A DNA stretch of 64,000 bases, from contig MNCI01030085.1 in assembly GCA_015680685.1 (NCBI GenBank), forward strand, positions 61,106 through 125,105, given 5' to 3'. This document shows, piece by piece, positions 36,528 through 46,548 of this stretch. Each line of letters starts with the position of its first letter. The first letter of the stretch is position 1. The translations under genes were made by a program, and so were the position numbers. Source of the stretch: Gnetum montanum (taxonomy: Eukaryota; Streptophyta; Gnetopsida; Gnetales; Gnetaceae). The notes beneath the pieces are model-generated. The model ran no database searches. It saw nothing but the letters and a program-made list of their open reading frames with translations, and had not been told where the DNA came from.

Positions 36528-38549
36528 CAATGCTAACCTTGTTGGGAAATTTTCATAGCAGACTAGGGTAAGGTTTTGGGTGGTTGTGAGAAGTAATGCT
36601 AGTCTTTGGAACCCACAAAGATAGATGCAACTCACAACCATGTTATCATTACAATTTCCAGCAATTGTTGGAAAAAGTTTTCATAGCTCAAATTACTTGC
36701 AACCTTTATGCTGGGTTTTGGTGGTAGGAAGATGGATTATAGCATTGGTTTTTATGGTAGGAAAAAATGAAGTTATCAAAATTTAAAATTTTTTTAATGT
36801 AAATTCAAGGTGTTAGACCTAAAAATTATGTTATTATAGTGGCCAATAGGATTGGATGCAGAGCTTGGGTGGAGGTTCAAGCCCTCATAGCACTAGAAAA
36901 TTTTAGTAATTGGAAAATTCGATTGCTAGAAAAGCAAAGATCCCAAGTAAAACCACTATAACCTTAGATCCCATGGGCCTTCAAAAATAAGATTTGAGGT
37001 GTCCTAGATAGTCTTACTAATCACCTAGGGACTTACAAACTGTAAATAAGGTTAATAAAAAAATGAAAATACTGTAGGTCCCATTTAAAGTAAATGCATA
37101 GAATAATATGAAATTATAATAATTTGCACAACAAATAGAACTATAAAATTTATTGCAATAAAAATATTAAAAATAAAGAAGAGTTTGAGATGTGTACAAA
37201 TGGTTTCTAGGGTGCAAAGGATGTACTTCAGTAGGGGTTTCGAGTTTGTTGAAGCAGGTAGCCTTAGAAACCATAGTCAGCTCCATGATCCAAATGCTTC
37301 ATACCTCTTGAAACTACAACACTTTGTTGATATTTTCACTAGACCTACAACATTGGTGTTATAGGTGGGTAAGATGTGTGGGCATTTTGGGCCACATGGA
37401 AGAGCCATGCTGGGAGTTTTAATGCCCAATTTTCTCAGCATTGCACAAAATCTCACACAATCCTAGGGTTAAACAATGGTCAAAATGGCTAGTGGTTCCA
37501 TGCCAAAATTGCTCCAAAAGCTTTGTGTTTGTAGGGGATTCTCAAAGTTATGGGATTCAAAAATGGTGAAACCTCTTCATGGTGTTGAAGCTTGGTTTAT
37601 ATAGGTTTCATGATAATAATTTTTGTTGCAAATTTATTTTTGACAGATTGATGTTACATATAGGTGTGGTAGGTTTCCAAATATAGCATGGTTTCCATGT
37701 ATGATAAGTTTTGACACCCCCAAGGTATGACAAGCCAACCAAAGTTTAATTCTAAGTTACCTTAGTAGTTATCTTCTTTGTATAAATTGTCATCTTGTTT
37801 GTGACTAACACATAATTTGTATTTGTGGAGAAATGATTCAAAGTAAAAAAAATCATCAAGAGAAATAATGATTAGATTTGAATTTAATCGAGAATGCCAC
37901 ACTTATGACTGTCACTCATAAGTAAAATCAACAAGACTTTGCCTTAGCTTCTAATATTAAGTTCAAAGATGAAATTGGTTGATTAAACCAAATTAAAATG
38001 AAATAAATTTATCATTAATATAGAAGATCATAATGGAGATGTCACCTAATTCAAGACCTTGCTCTACTACCTCCATAGTGCAACAACTTCCCAACTCTCA
38101 TACATCAATGATCATATATCATCATAAAGTAGTAACACTCTTCTTGAATAATTTAAATGTAAAAGATGATTCAATTTGGTGTGAGTTTTCTCTTGCATTT
38201 CAACTTCGCTCTCTTGTACATAGTTATCGTTATTTATACTAAACGAATTTACAATAATTTTTAAAAATAATCATTTTGATAATAGATTGGTATTGAAAGT
38301 CAAGTTGGAGAAAATTCCCATGTGTGACATCCTTGATATCTTGGATTAGCATGGAATCTATTTTTCTTGAGGGATCCACATTAGTATACTTTGGTAATAG
38401 TAATGAGATAGGAAGCAAGATAGACTATGGAGGACCTTATCACACATTGAACCACATGATAGTGCAGAGATGTCGCACACTTGATTTGGATTCTTTTGAG
38501 GCTTGACCTTACCGCAAGGACATGTAAGGTTGTCATGTTGTAGGCGATA
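36528..38549. other. Unassigned AT-rich region
   Basis: Flank between two Athila insertions. No domain recognised on either strand; open stretches are short (under 80 codons). Confidence 0.35.
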
Positions 38550-38554
38550 GTCAC
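38550..38554. repeat. Target duplication GTCAC, left copy
   Basis: GTCAC here and at 53719-53723 flank the TG and CA ends of the 15-kb Athila element. Confidence 0.9.
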
Positions 38555-39352
38555 TGATGAGTGGCGAGGTAACCCTACACTCAACCATATGAATACGAGT
38601 GTAACATGTGCGATCGGGTCAAACTCCGTAGACTAAGTGCCTACACACCTCATGGAACATTTAAGGTTAATTATTTGTTGTCTTCACAAACTTACTTGTA
38701 TTTGTCACGGTGTATGGTTAAGTAAGTCTGAGGTATATGATTTTTATAGTCTTTTATGTTTTATCTCCTATGCTGATAAGGTAAAGGGTTGAAGAGACTA
38801 ATTAACTAACTCTAACTAACTAACTAAATTTGAATTAACCTAGCATCAGCATTTGTTCCCACTTACCATTCACACCTTGAACCAATGCAACCTTGGTTAC
38901 CAAACGCTAGTCGTTGCTGGGATCACCAAGCATAACGCACGTGCTCGAAGCGGTTGTACTGAGGCACTTAACTAGGAGAGAAGGGTTGAGAGAGATTTAA
39001 TGAACTAAGAAAGCGATTAAATGATAAACAGTAAATAACAATAAATAAAATCCTATTTAGCCTATTCCATGCACTGCAAGGTTTATCCAAGAAGTTCATC
39101 TTTATTTCTGTACACAAACATGTGTTCAGGTACAATATTTGCTCAAATAAAGATCAGTTTACTTTGGAGTTCCTACTGCAGGCACATGGAAAATATTCTA
39201 TCTTTGGAGGGATCAAATTGCCAGAGTTTCACTACGGTCTAAGCCTAGGATGAGAAACAAGGGAGAGCCGCCTCTTATTTATAGATTTAACAACGCACTG
39301 TGAGATCACGTACACAATATCGTGGAGGATGACGCGATATTGCTTCCCATCA
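38555..39352 (-). repeat. 3' LTR of the 15-kb Athila element
   Basis: 798 bp, plus-strand TGATGAGTGGCG to TTCCCATCA. Pairs with 52918-53718 (801 bp); the differences seen are mostly transitions. The U3 motifs are decayed here (GAGATC, AATATC, GATATT). Confidence 0.9.
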
Positions 39353-39362
39353 TACCCCCATG
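39353..39362 (-). other. Polypurine tract
   Basis: Minus strand CATGGGGGTA directly before the LTR start TGATGGG. Confidence 0.8.
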
Positions 39363-39551
39363 ACTGAATGAAAATGCGTCCTCAAGTTTCTTACAAAATA
39401 TTGGGAAGGTATGGGATTATTGACTTAAAATGGAACTAATGAGATGACATGTGAACGGATTATCATTACAAGACACAACAAAACTGGTGTTCATGACAAC
39501 AAGGGTGAACACCTTTTACATTTGACATCAGGCCTTAGTTGGCAGCTGAGA

Positions 39552-39574
39552 AAGAGAGAGAGAGAGAGAGAAAG
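39552..39574. repeat. GA microsatellite
   Basis: About nine GA units (39554-39571). Confidence 0.9.
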
Positions 39575-39603
39575 AAGTGTTGCTGCTGCCAACACCAAGA
39601 TTT

Positions 39604-40091
39604 CACCTTTTGTTGTTCATCTGTAAGCACACCATCGATGTCGCTCCGTGCATAGCTGCTTCAGCACTGCTTGAGACCCAATCCATTGTTGCGTGATTAC
39701 CATATGCACACACAACATAGTCTTTATATTAGCAAGGGTAAATGAATTTTAATGTAGTGGATACCTTGCTTCAGTGAAAGGTCCATTGGCTAAGTTGTGG
39801 TATGGCTGATTGCAGGTCTGGAGATATAATATTGATGACTACTGAAGCACCTTTTGTTGTTCATCCGTAAGTGCACCATCAATCTTGCTCCGTGCATAGC
39901 TGCTTCAGCACCACTCTAGATCCAATCCATTGTTGCATGATTTCCATCTTCACACACAACACAACCTTTATATTAGCAAGGGTAAATGAATTTCAATGCA
40001 GTGGATACCTTGCTTTGGTGAAAGGTCCATTGGTTGAGTTGTGGTATGGCTGATTGTGGGTCTAGAGATATAATATTGATGACTACCGAAG
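39604..40091. repeat. Tandem duplication of a 244-bp unit
   Basis: Units 39604-39847 and 39848-40091 both start CACCTTTTGTTGTTCAT and end GATGACTAC(T/C)GAAG; they have equal length and differ only by scattered substitutions. The minus strand has coding-like stretches (IISLDPQSAIPQLNQWTFH and MDWVSSSAEAAMHGA) in both units, so it may be a duplicated exon pair of a captured gene. I do not recognise it. It occupies the place where the other copies have the 3' ORF. Confidence 0.75.
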
Positions 40092-40114
40092 GTGTAGGGG
40101 TTAGGAGAAAATCC

Positions 40115-40135
40115 AAAAAATTGGGCCCCGTACCC
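40115..40135 (-). other. Second polypurine-tract-like site
   Basis: Minus strand AGTCATGGGGGTACGGGG (about 40133-40116) repeats the core of the true tract at 39353-39366 (CAGTCATGGGGGTATGATGG). No LTR start follows it, so it is probably a relic. Confidence 0.4.
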
Positions 40136-40259
40136 CCATGACTAATTGTGAACCTCTGGTAGCGAGAGAATGGAAAAAGAAAAAGGAATAAAAAAGATGA
40201 AGAAAAAGAGACAACGATAACGTTGATGAAATGGATGTCAAGATGGAAATGAACAAAAT

Positions 40260-40755
40260 AAAATAGATTACACAAATGTTAGGGAAAAGAAATTAATTGG
40301 TGAACTAAATAAAAATGTTAGTGGGTCCTCCCCAAAGCAGGCTCATGCCATTAATGCCCTAAAAAACCCACATTCAAAGAGTTCATAGGATCTAAGAATG
40401 TCATATGGAACAAGAGTTAAAGTCTTAACCACAAGAATTTACCAAAAAGAAAATAATGCATTTACCAAAATATACATTAATGATACAACTGCTAATGAGG
40501 TGAATAATGGAGAGAAGGATGGAGAGAAGAGAATGGAATGGAATCTCAAGAACAAGGTGGTGTATAGCCCCTTGTGTGTGTCATGATTAATGTGACTTAG
40601 CAAATCCCATTCCAAGTCCAGCCTCAAACAAACCACATCCAGTGACTTCGCATCAATGCATTCGGCTAATCCATCCACTTGAATAACAAGAATGCCTTCA
40701 CCCAAGAGCCACCACCATTCTGATGAAATGAAGGAGGAGAGAAGGGGAAGAAAGA
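40260..40755 (-). other. Conserved non-coding module in minus orientation
   Basis: Reverse complement aligns with 2740-3150 and 32900-33310, including the GGGCATTA..AGGACCCACT block at 40320-40360. The internal TATA and motif array found downstream in the other two copies are not recognisable here. Confidence 0.6.
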
Positions 40756-41355
40756 AGGGCCTTAGTTAGAGGGAAAATTTTTATTTTAGTTCCATAACCA
40801 GTGCTTGTAGCCCAAATGATTATTTCTTCTAAGGGATGTGCTTTGAATTCGCACAGGTTTTTTTATATGTGTTTATACATGAGAACCACACCATGCAAAG
40901 AATTTGTTATTTTTATTGCTTAGCTTCCTGATGATCAGGGAACATCGGAACGGTAAGAAAACTCAAGAAGAAAACATTCAAGCACCTAAGAGAATAGTAA
41001 AGAAAAATGCATCAAGTTCCCTTGAAGTCACAACCTTTTCAATCTTTGAGTCCTTCCTTAGTTTGAGAAGTGCCCAGTCATCGATTCGTTAATAGGTCTT
41101 ATTAGAAAGGAACTGTACATTTCCAAGCTGAGAGAGACCATAGAATTTTGTGGATGTATGGATGAAGTGGACTCATTGCCTGCCTGTTGAGGCCAAACTC
41201 ACCCATGCTAGGCATAGGGCCTTGACCAAGTATTTGACACAGCTGAAAATCAGTAACCTAGGAATGTTTATTATAGGTCAGATAGGAGTTTGGAAATTGA
41301 AGTACATGAAAATTTACCAAAGTTCCTTTGACTTGAATTGTAACATGGCCTCTTA
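40756..41355. other. Unassigned region next to the kinase fragment
   Basis: No domain recognised. It may be captured host DNA continuous with the kinase fragment. Confidence 0.3.
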
Positions 41356-41848
41356 TTATTGTTTGCGTAGCCCCCCATTATTGTTCAGAATTTTGGAAAG
41401 CCCAAAATCTGCAACTGTTGCGTTCATGAGCATGTTCAGCAGAATGTTGCTGGACTTGACGTCTCTATGTATGATTGGCAGATCAACATGTTTGTGCAAA
41501 TACAAAAGTCCTCTGGCTGCCCCCAATGCTATTCGAAGTCTCCTTCGCCAATCTAGATGAATTCCCATCTTTCCTGTAATAAGATGCCAAGCATGTGCAT
41601 TTTCAAACCCTTCTAAGCAACAACAAATAATAAATCGAAGCAGAATTACAGTAATGGGTTTTAAATTGTTTGTAGATTTAAAAGACTACATATACTGTAG
41701 AGATTGTCTCCCAGTGATCCGTTGGGCATGTACTTGTAGACCAGGATTTGCTCGCAATCCTTAAAGCAGAAACCAAGAAGCCCCACCAAATTCTTGTGAT
41801 GGACCCTGGAAAGAAGCTCAAGCTCTATTTTAAATTGGTCCCCATGAT
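41356..41848 (-). pseudogene. Receptor-like protein kinase fragment (LRR VIII-1-like) with intron
   Basis: Two exons on the minus strand. Exon 41848-41696 encodes [24 protein letters not shown] and [11 protein letters not shown]; intron 41695-41574 runs GTATATG to TTATTACAG (122 bp); exon 41573 to about 41390 encodes [33 protein letters not shown] and VADFGLSK. The splice keeps the frame. These are kinase subdomains III-VII with HRD and DFG intact. The phrase set resembles plant LRR receptor kinases of subfamily VIII-1. Only about 110 of some 900 residues remain. One side ends exactly at the LTR at 41848. Retention of the intron argues for DNA-level capture, not reverse transcription of an mRNA. 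Confidence 0.85.
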
Positions 41849-42714
41849 GTTGTGTGTTGGATTTACAGGTAGCTGGCAGTTTAGGGTTAGGGTTTCTCCT
41901 ACAGGCCGCTATTTACAACGGAGCCAGCCAAAGCCAAAGGAAGAGGGGGAGGGGGAAACCGAAACTGGCCTTAGGCTCTTTCTCTTTTGAACGGCGGATC
42001 AGGGCCTCCACAGAATCTAGCGAACGTTCTGTCAACCTTCTCTCTCAACGTCAGGGGTGACAGCAGACACTTGTAGCGTGTCAACGATACTAGAACCAGG
42101 ACACAGTGCCCCAGAACCAGGACACAGACAACGGGTGAGACGCACAGTAGGCGTAGGGTTTGTTCAACCACCAACACTCTCAGGCAATGACCAGAACGTG
42201 AGGAGGAAGGATTTCCCCTCTCAAATAGAAAACCAACAGAGGGTGGTTTCTCTTTCGAACGGAGGGGTTCGTTCTTCCCAGAATAGCTCGTGCTAGGCTG
42301 TTGCAGTAGATGGGGTGGCAGACAATGGAGGTCTCTCCTCTCCCAATCAGCAGGAGTAGGAGATCCTGAGTAGAACCCACATCAGGAACCAAAAACGCAG
42401 AGCACGAGATAAACTTTAATTTAATTTGAATTTTTTTTCGTATTGATTATTGTACTCAAAATTTGTACAAATATTTAATTTTGATTTTTAATTATTTTAC
42501 TATGTTTTCCAAGATATAATAGAACTTTCCTAAAAATTAAATTTAAGTTTTTAATAGTTTGCTTAAAAATATTATTATTATTGTTTTGTCTCATAGCCCT
42601 TTCTAGCTGAGGCTATTCCAAGGTTTCCGTACCCATATGGGAAGCGCCCTAGGCTATAGTCTCCTAAAACGAGTTTTCATAGGTGTTCACGTGTCCAAAA
42701 TTTATACATCAACA
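41848..42714 (+). repeat. 5' LTR of the nested Tat-like element
   Basis: Inverted ends TGTTG and CAACA. It contains a short direct repeat CCAGAACCAGGACACAG (42091 and 42111) and a telomere-like TTTAGGGTTAGGGTTT (41880-41895). The left border is set by where kinase homology stops. Confidence 0.65.
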
Positions 42715-42720
42715 CCTTTT

Positions 42721-42738
42721 TGGCGCTAGAAGGAGGGA
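42721..42738 (+). other. Primer binding site
   Basis: TGGCGCTAGAAGGAGGGA, six bases after the LTR end, starts TGG as expected for a tRNA 3' CCA. I cannot name the tRNA. Confidence 0.6.
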
Positions 42739-43101
42739 AGTTTCTCAACCTTTTCTTTATTTTCCTTTTATGTTTTTTTAAAAAATTTCTATTCTTACTG
42801 TTGATTTGCACTGTCTGTTTTTATTTTTGCTTCCCTATTTTCACTTTTATTGCTCTATTTTAGTTTCACTTTCAAATCTATATTCTAACAATCCTTCTTT
42901 TAATTTGTTTTTCTGAAATTTAATTGAGGTGATTTAAATTATTTTACTTTTAATTTACTTTTCTGAAATTTTGCAATTTCAATTTTACTTTTAATTTTTT
43001 TTAAAAAATAAAAAATATATAGTATCAAATGTTTTTTCCATTTTCTTTAATTTTCATAGATTATTAGCATTTTACATTTCTTATTATTTTTATTTTATTT
43101 T

Positions 43102-44586
43102 ATGAGTGACTCTTCTTACAGAACATTTCAACAAAGAACTTCTACTCCTACCCCTATTCAACCAGCTACTTGTCAATTTACTTTAGGAAAACAACGAGCT
43201 TCACTTTTTCCAAATTCAATTCCTAAGAAACCTCGAACTAAGATGACAGTCGATCAACCCCCGGCTCCCTTAGTAAGAAGACCTTTTAATTTTCATAACT
43301 ACTATGACATACCAAAATCCCTTCAGAACTTAAATCTGTTCTTCGATCCTACAACCCCTACGAATGATGCCCGCCAACACATACAATGTTTTGAAATCTT
43401 ATTAGGGATCCACAACATTGTACATAATGATGTGGCATGTAGAGTGTTCGTAACAACATTTAGAACCAAAGCAACCCAATGGTTCTTAATGCTTCTTAAT
43501 GCCTCTATTAACACATGGCAAGAATTCAAAAACAAGTTTTTGAATTAATTTGACAAATTTACAAGCCCTGCTATCGCATCAAGCAACTTTACCAGCCTAA
43601 GAAAGATACCTGGGAAAAATATTAGGGATTATAACCTTATATTTCTTCATCAACTAGCCTATGTGCCAAATGAGATGCTACCACAACTAGATGGTATCCT
43701 CAACTTCTATCTCTCTACTATTGATCCATTCTTTGCTTATGCTATCAAATCTGATCCCAACATAACAGAAATACAAGGTGCGATGTCAAAAGCTTTGGAA
43801 TAAGAGCAAATAACCCTTATGAACAGCATCCAAACCAAATTTTGGATGATGAATGTTAGTGACCCTATGTAATCAAACCCACTCCTACCAACTTTTCAAA
43901 CATCTAATGTTATGCCTCAAGCTGTTTTTCCCTTTCAACCAACTCAAACTTTAAGTAATTACTCACAAGGCTCCATGTCCTCTTCATTTTTACCATCCAA
44001 CACTGGTTTGAATGATGACCAATCAAAAGCCTTGATTTAATCCATTATCAATCCAAAGTGGACATCAAATTCTGTTGAACCACCAACCCAAACTTAAAAT
44101 CAGATGACCCAAATACTCACTTCACTACAAAATCTATTTAATGAAGTGGTTGAGCTAAAGAGAAACAATAACAAAAGCCCTATACAACCAGAAAAACCAA
44201 GTGCATCAATCAATGATGATTATTTGTGTCTTCATAATACAAGGCAACATTTCGAAAAGACTTGTCCTGAATTCATGGCATTGTATGGTGACAATACCCA
44301 AGGGTAATAAAATGGGAAAACCCCTATCATGGTCCTTAATGTACCTCATGAGACAGAAAATGAAGAGGTTTCCTCATTAGAACAAGCTATGGTAGGTGAC
44401 CCTACCCCACACAACAATCGCTACCGCAAAATTAGTGACATTATGAATGCTACACAACAAAAAACTAGGAACAATTTCTATACACCTCTAAACAGAAGAG
44501 TTTCTAGTCAAAACAATGCAAACAACCAATCCGAGTCATCCCAAGTAATTGCCCCACAGCAACCAAAGCCCCCTTCTATACTTTAA
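43102..44586 (+). pseudogene. gag of the nested Tat-like element (decayed, single frame)
   Basis: ATG at 43102 (MSDSSYRTFQQ). Core at 43290-43790 with FNFHNYYDIPKSLQNLN and FRTKATQWFLMLLNASINTW. The frame is unbroken by indels for 1.48 kb but has several stops, mostly TAA where a Gln codon fits. A C/H motif near 44223-44272 (YLCLHNTRQHFEKTCPEF) stands where the zinc knuckle would be. The frame changes before the downstream ORF at about 44560. Confidence 0.75.
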
Positions 44587-46281
44587 TGAAATGAAAGAAG
44601 TGATTCGGGATATGGTTCATATCCCCGTAGCCCAAAGAGAAAAATCCCCAATTTCTGAAAGGCAAGTTCACTTTGCAGTAAGTACTAACACATTATCAGT
44701 ACAAAACGTGGATAATTTCATGTCTTGCAAAACGGACCATCCCCCTTTCCTAACCACTTTGGTTATTTTAGGAAAGAATGTCCATAACTGTTTAATGGAT
44801 TCAGGTGCAATTGTTAGCATTATGACTCTTGACACTTGTAACACCTTAGGAGCACAAATGATACCACAAACTAAAAGTGTGATTCAACTTGATGGATCTA
44901 GCGTACATGTGGTAGGGTTATTAAAAGGAGAAAAGGTACAACTTAAGCAATACCCTACATTTACATGTTATATGGATATCCTAGTAGTTGACATGACACC
45001 CACGTATGGTGTGCTCTTATCTAGAGCTTTTGGAGCTAAGTTTGGGGGCTTCTTTAGGTCGGATTTATCAGAATTATTGATCCTAGTTAAAGGAAAATAT
45101 GAATATATGATTATACCTAGGGAACCCTTTTATAAGCAAGTGGTAATGACTTTCAATCAACAAACTACATCTCAAGGAAATCAAAACAACAATTATTTTG
45201 TGGGAGTGGTTGAACTAGGACTTGGCGAATATTCCTTAAATGATGATATAGATGAGGCTACATACATAAATCCTTTTGCCTACACATGTTCCACTCAATA
45301 CTACCAAGATTTTAGGAAATGCGAGAAGGTGTATGAATATATTTTGCCATATCACCAACATGATGGAAAAACCTTTCTTTTCGGTGACCCACCACCACTA
45401 GGAAATGATAAAGACATAAGTGAGGTTTTAACTAATGAAATATTAGAAGATGGACCAAAATTTGATAATGATCACTATTACCTTGATCAAAGGGCCAATT
45501 TTTTAGATATTACAAACTTGAATACTTGGATACTAAGAGTGGATGACACTTCTTCCAAGAAAGGATGTGGAGCTGGAATGATGTTTATGCCTCTTGGTGA
45601 AGCTCCTATTCTTAAAGCTATTAATTTCACTCAACCAATGACCAACAATATGGTCGAGTATGAAGCACTAATTCATGGGATCAAACTAGCTAAAGACTAT
45701 GATTTGTCCACACTTAAAATCTATAGCGACTCCCAACTGATAGTGAACCAAGCTAATGGTATCTTTTTGACGATAAAAACATCACCATGAAAGCATACAA
45801 AGCTTACATTCTTGAACTTATTAAAGAATTTAAATGTGTAACCATTGAACATGTACCTAGGGAAGAAAATTATATTCCCAATGCACTAGCCCAGATGGCT
45901 ACCACTTTGGATGTCCCTTTTAAGAATAATTCTTAGGATTCAGAAATCATTATCGAAAAGGTGAAGTCCTATTCTATCCCTAATAATATCTCTTCTTTTC
46001 AAGTGTTTGTTGATGATGACCATATTTGTAAATTCCTATTTTTTGAAGGAGAATTTAACGATCAAGGAGATACATCCAAGGATGTTGTGTTCTTGAATAA
46101 GATATCTCCTGAAACCGTAGTTAGAGAAGCTTTATTTGATGATCTATACATCAAGGCCCTGGATTTATCTAAAAACACTAATTGGAAAACGTTAGCTCAA
46201 ACTGAAACAATTCAGGTTCATAAGGGAGGAAAACAATACCCTGTTAAAATAGGAGCCTGTTTACATCCATATGAAAGATAA
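44560..46281 (+). pseudogene. Protease fused in frame to RNase H, RT missing
   Basis: A 410-codon open stretch with no stop: retropepsin with the active site LMDSGA at about 44795-44812, a spacer of about 180 residues, then RNase H with VDD..GCGAGM (45540-45580), NNMVEYEALIHGIKLA (45646-45693) and YSDSQLIVNQ (45722-45751). Three of four RNase H acidic residues are visible; the last motif reads PNALAQMA where a D is usual. A frameshift in a T5 tract near 45765 moves the end into another frame, open to 46281 apart from one stop. This RNase H type is the extra one of Tat elements. RT and the first RNase H between the two domains are absent. Confidence 0.75.
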
Positions 46282-46368
46282 AAATAGGATATAACCAAAT
46301 AGGAGCCTATTTGGTTCATACCATCATGAAGAACACTTATTGGGTGATGGACTTACAAGATGGATAAG

Positions 46369-46392
46369 TCACACACACACACACACACACAA
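46369..46392. repeat. AC microsatellite
   Basis: (AC)n of about 24 bp (46369-46390) inside the tail of the nested element. Confidence 0.9.
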
Positions 46393-46414
46393 AATGAAAA
46401 AGTATGAACAATGT

Positions 46415-46522
46415 TGTAAAACAAAAATAAGAAAAGTTAAAGAAATTTGTAAAACAAAAATGTGTAAGACAAAAATGTGTAAAACAAAAACGTGTAAAAC
46501 AAAAATGTGTAAAAAAAAAACT
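46415..46522 (+). repeat. 15-bp minisatellite (AAAACAAAAATGTGT units)
   Basis: About six imperfect units, best at 46453-46512. On the plus strand they encode repeats of CKTKM. They mark the right border of the nested element. Confidence 0.8.
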
Positions 46523-46548
46523 TAAAAAGTACTAAGGGCCTCGATGTA

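Larger units (their letters stand above)
41848..46525 (+). mobile_element. Nested Tat-like element, 3'-truncated, with gag, protease and RNase H but no RT
   Basis: 5' LTR 41848-42714, primer site 42721-42738, gag 43102-44586, protease-RNase H ORF to 45790 and beyond, ending in a simple-repeat tract near 46400-46520 where Athila integrase sequence resumes. No 3' LTR or right-hand duplication is found, so the 3' end has been lost. RT, first RNase H and integrase are absent. Confidence 0.75.

Noticed and set aside
39600-40100. CRISPR-like direct repeats
   Set aside because: Just two adjacent 244-bp units without spacers; a plain tandem duplication in a plant genome.
41880-41895. Telomere-like TTTAGGGTTAGGGTTT
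   Set aside because: Only two units, inside an LTR; not an interstitial telomere array. At most a telo-box-like promoter word.
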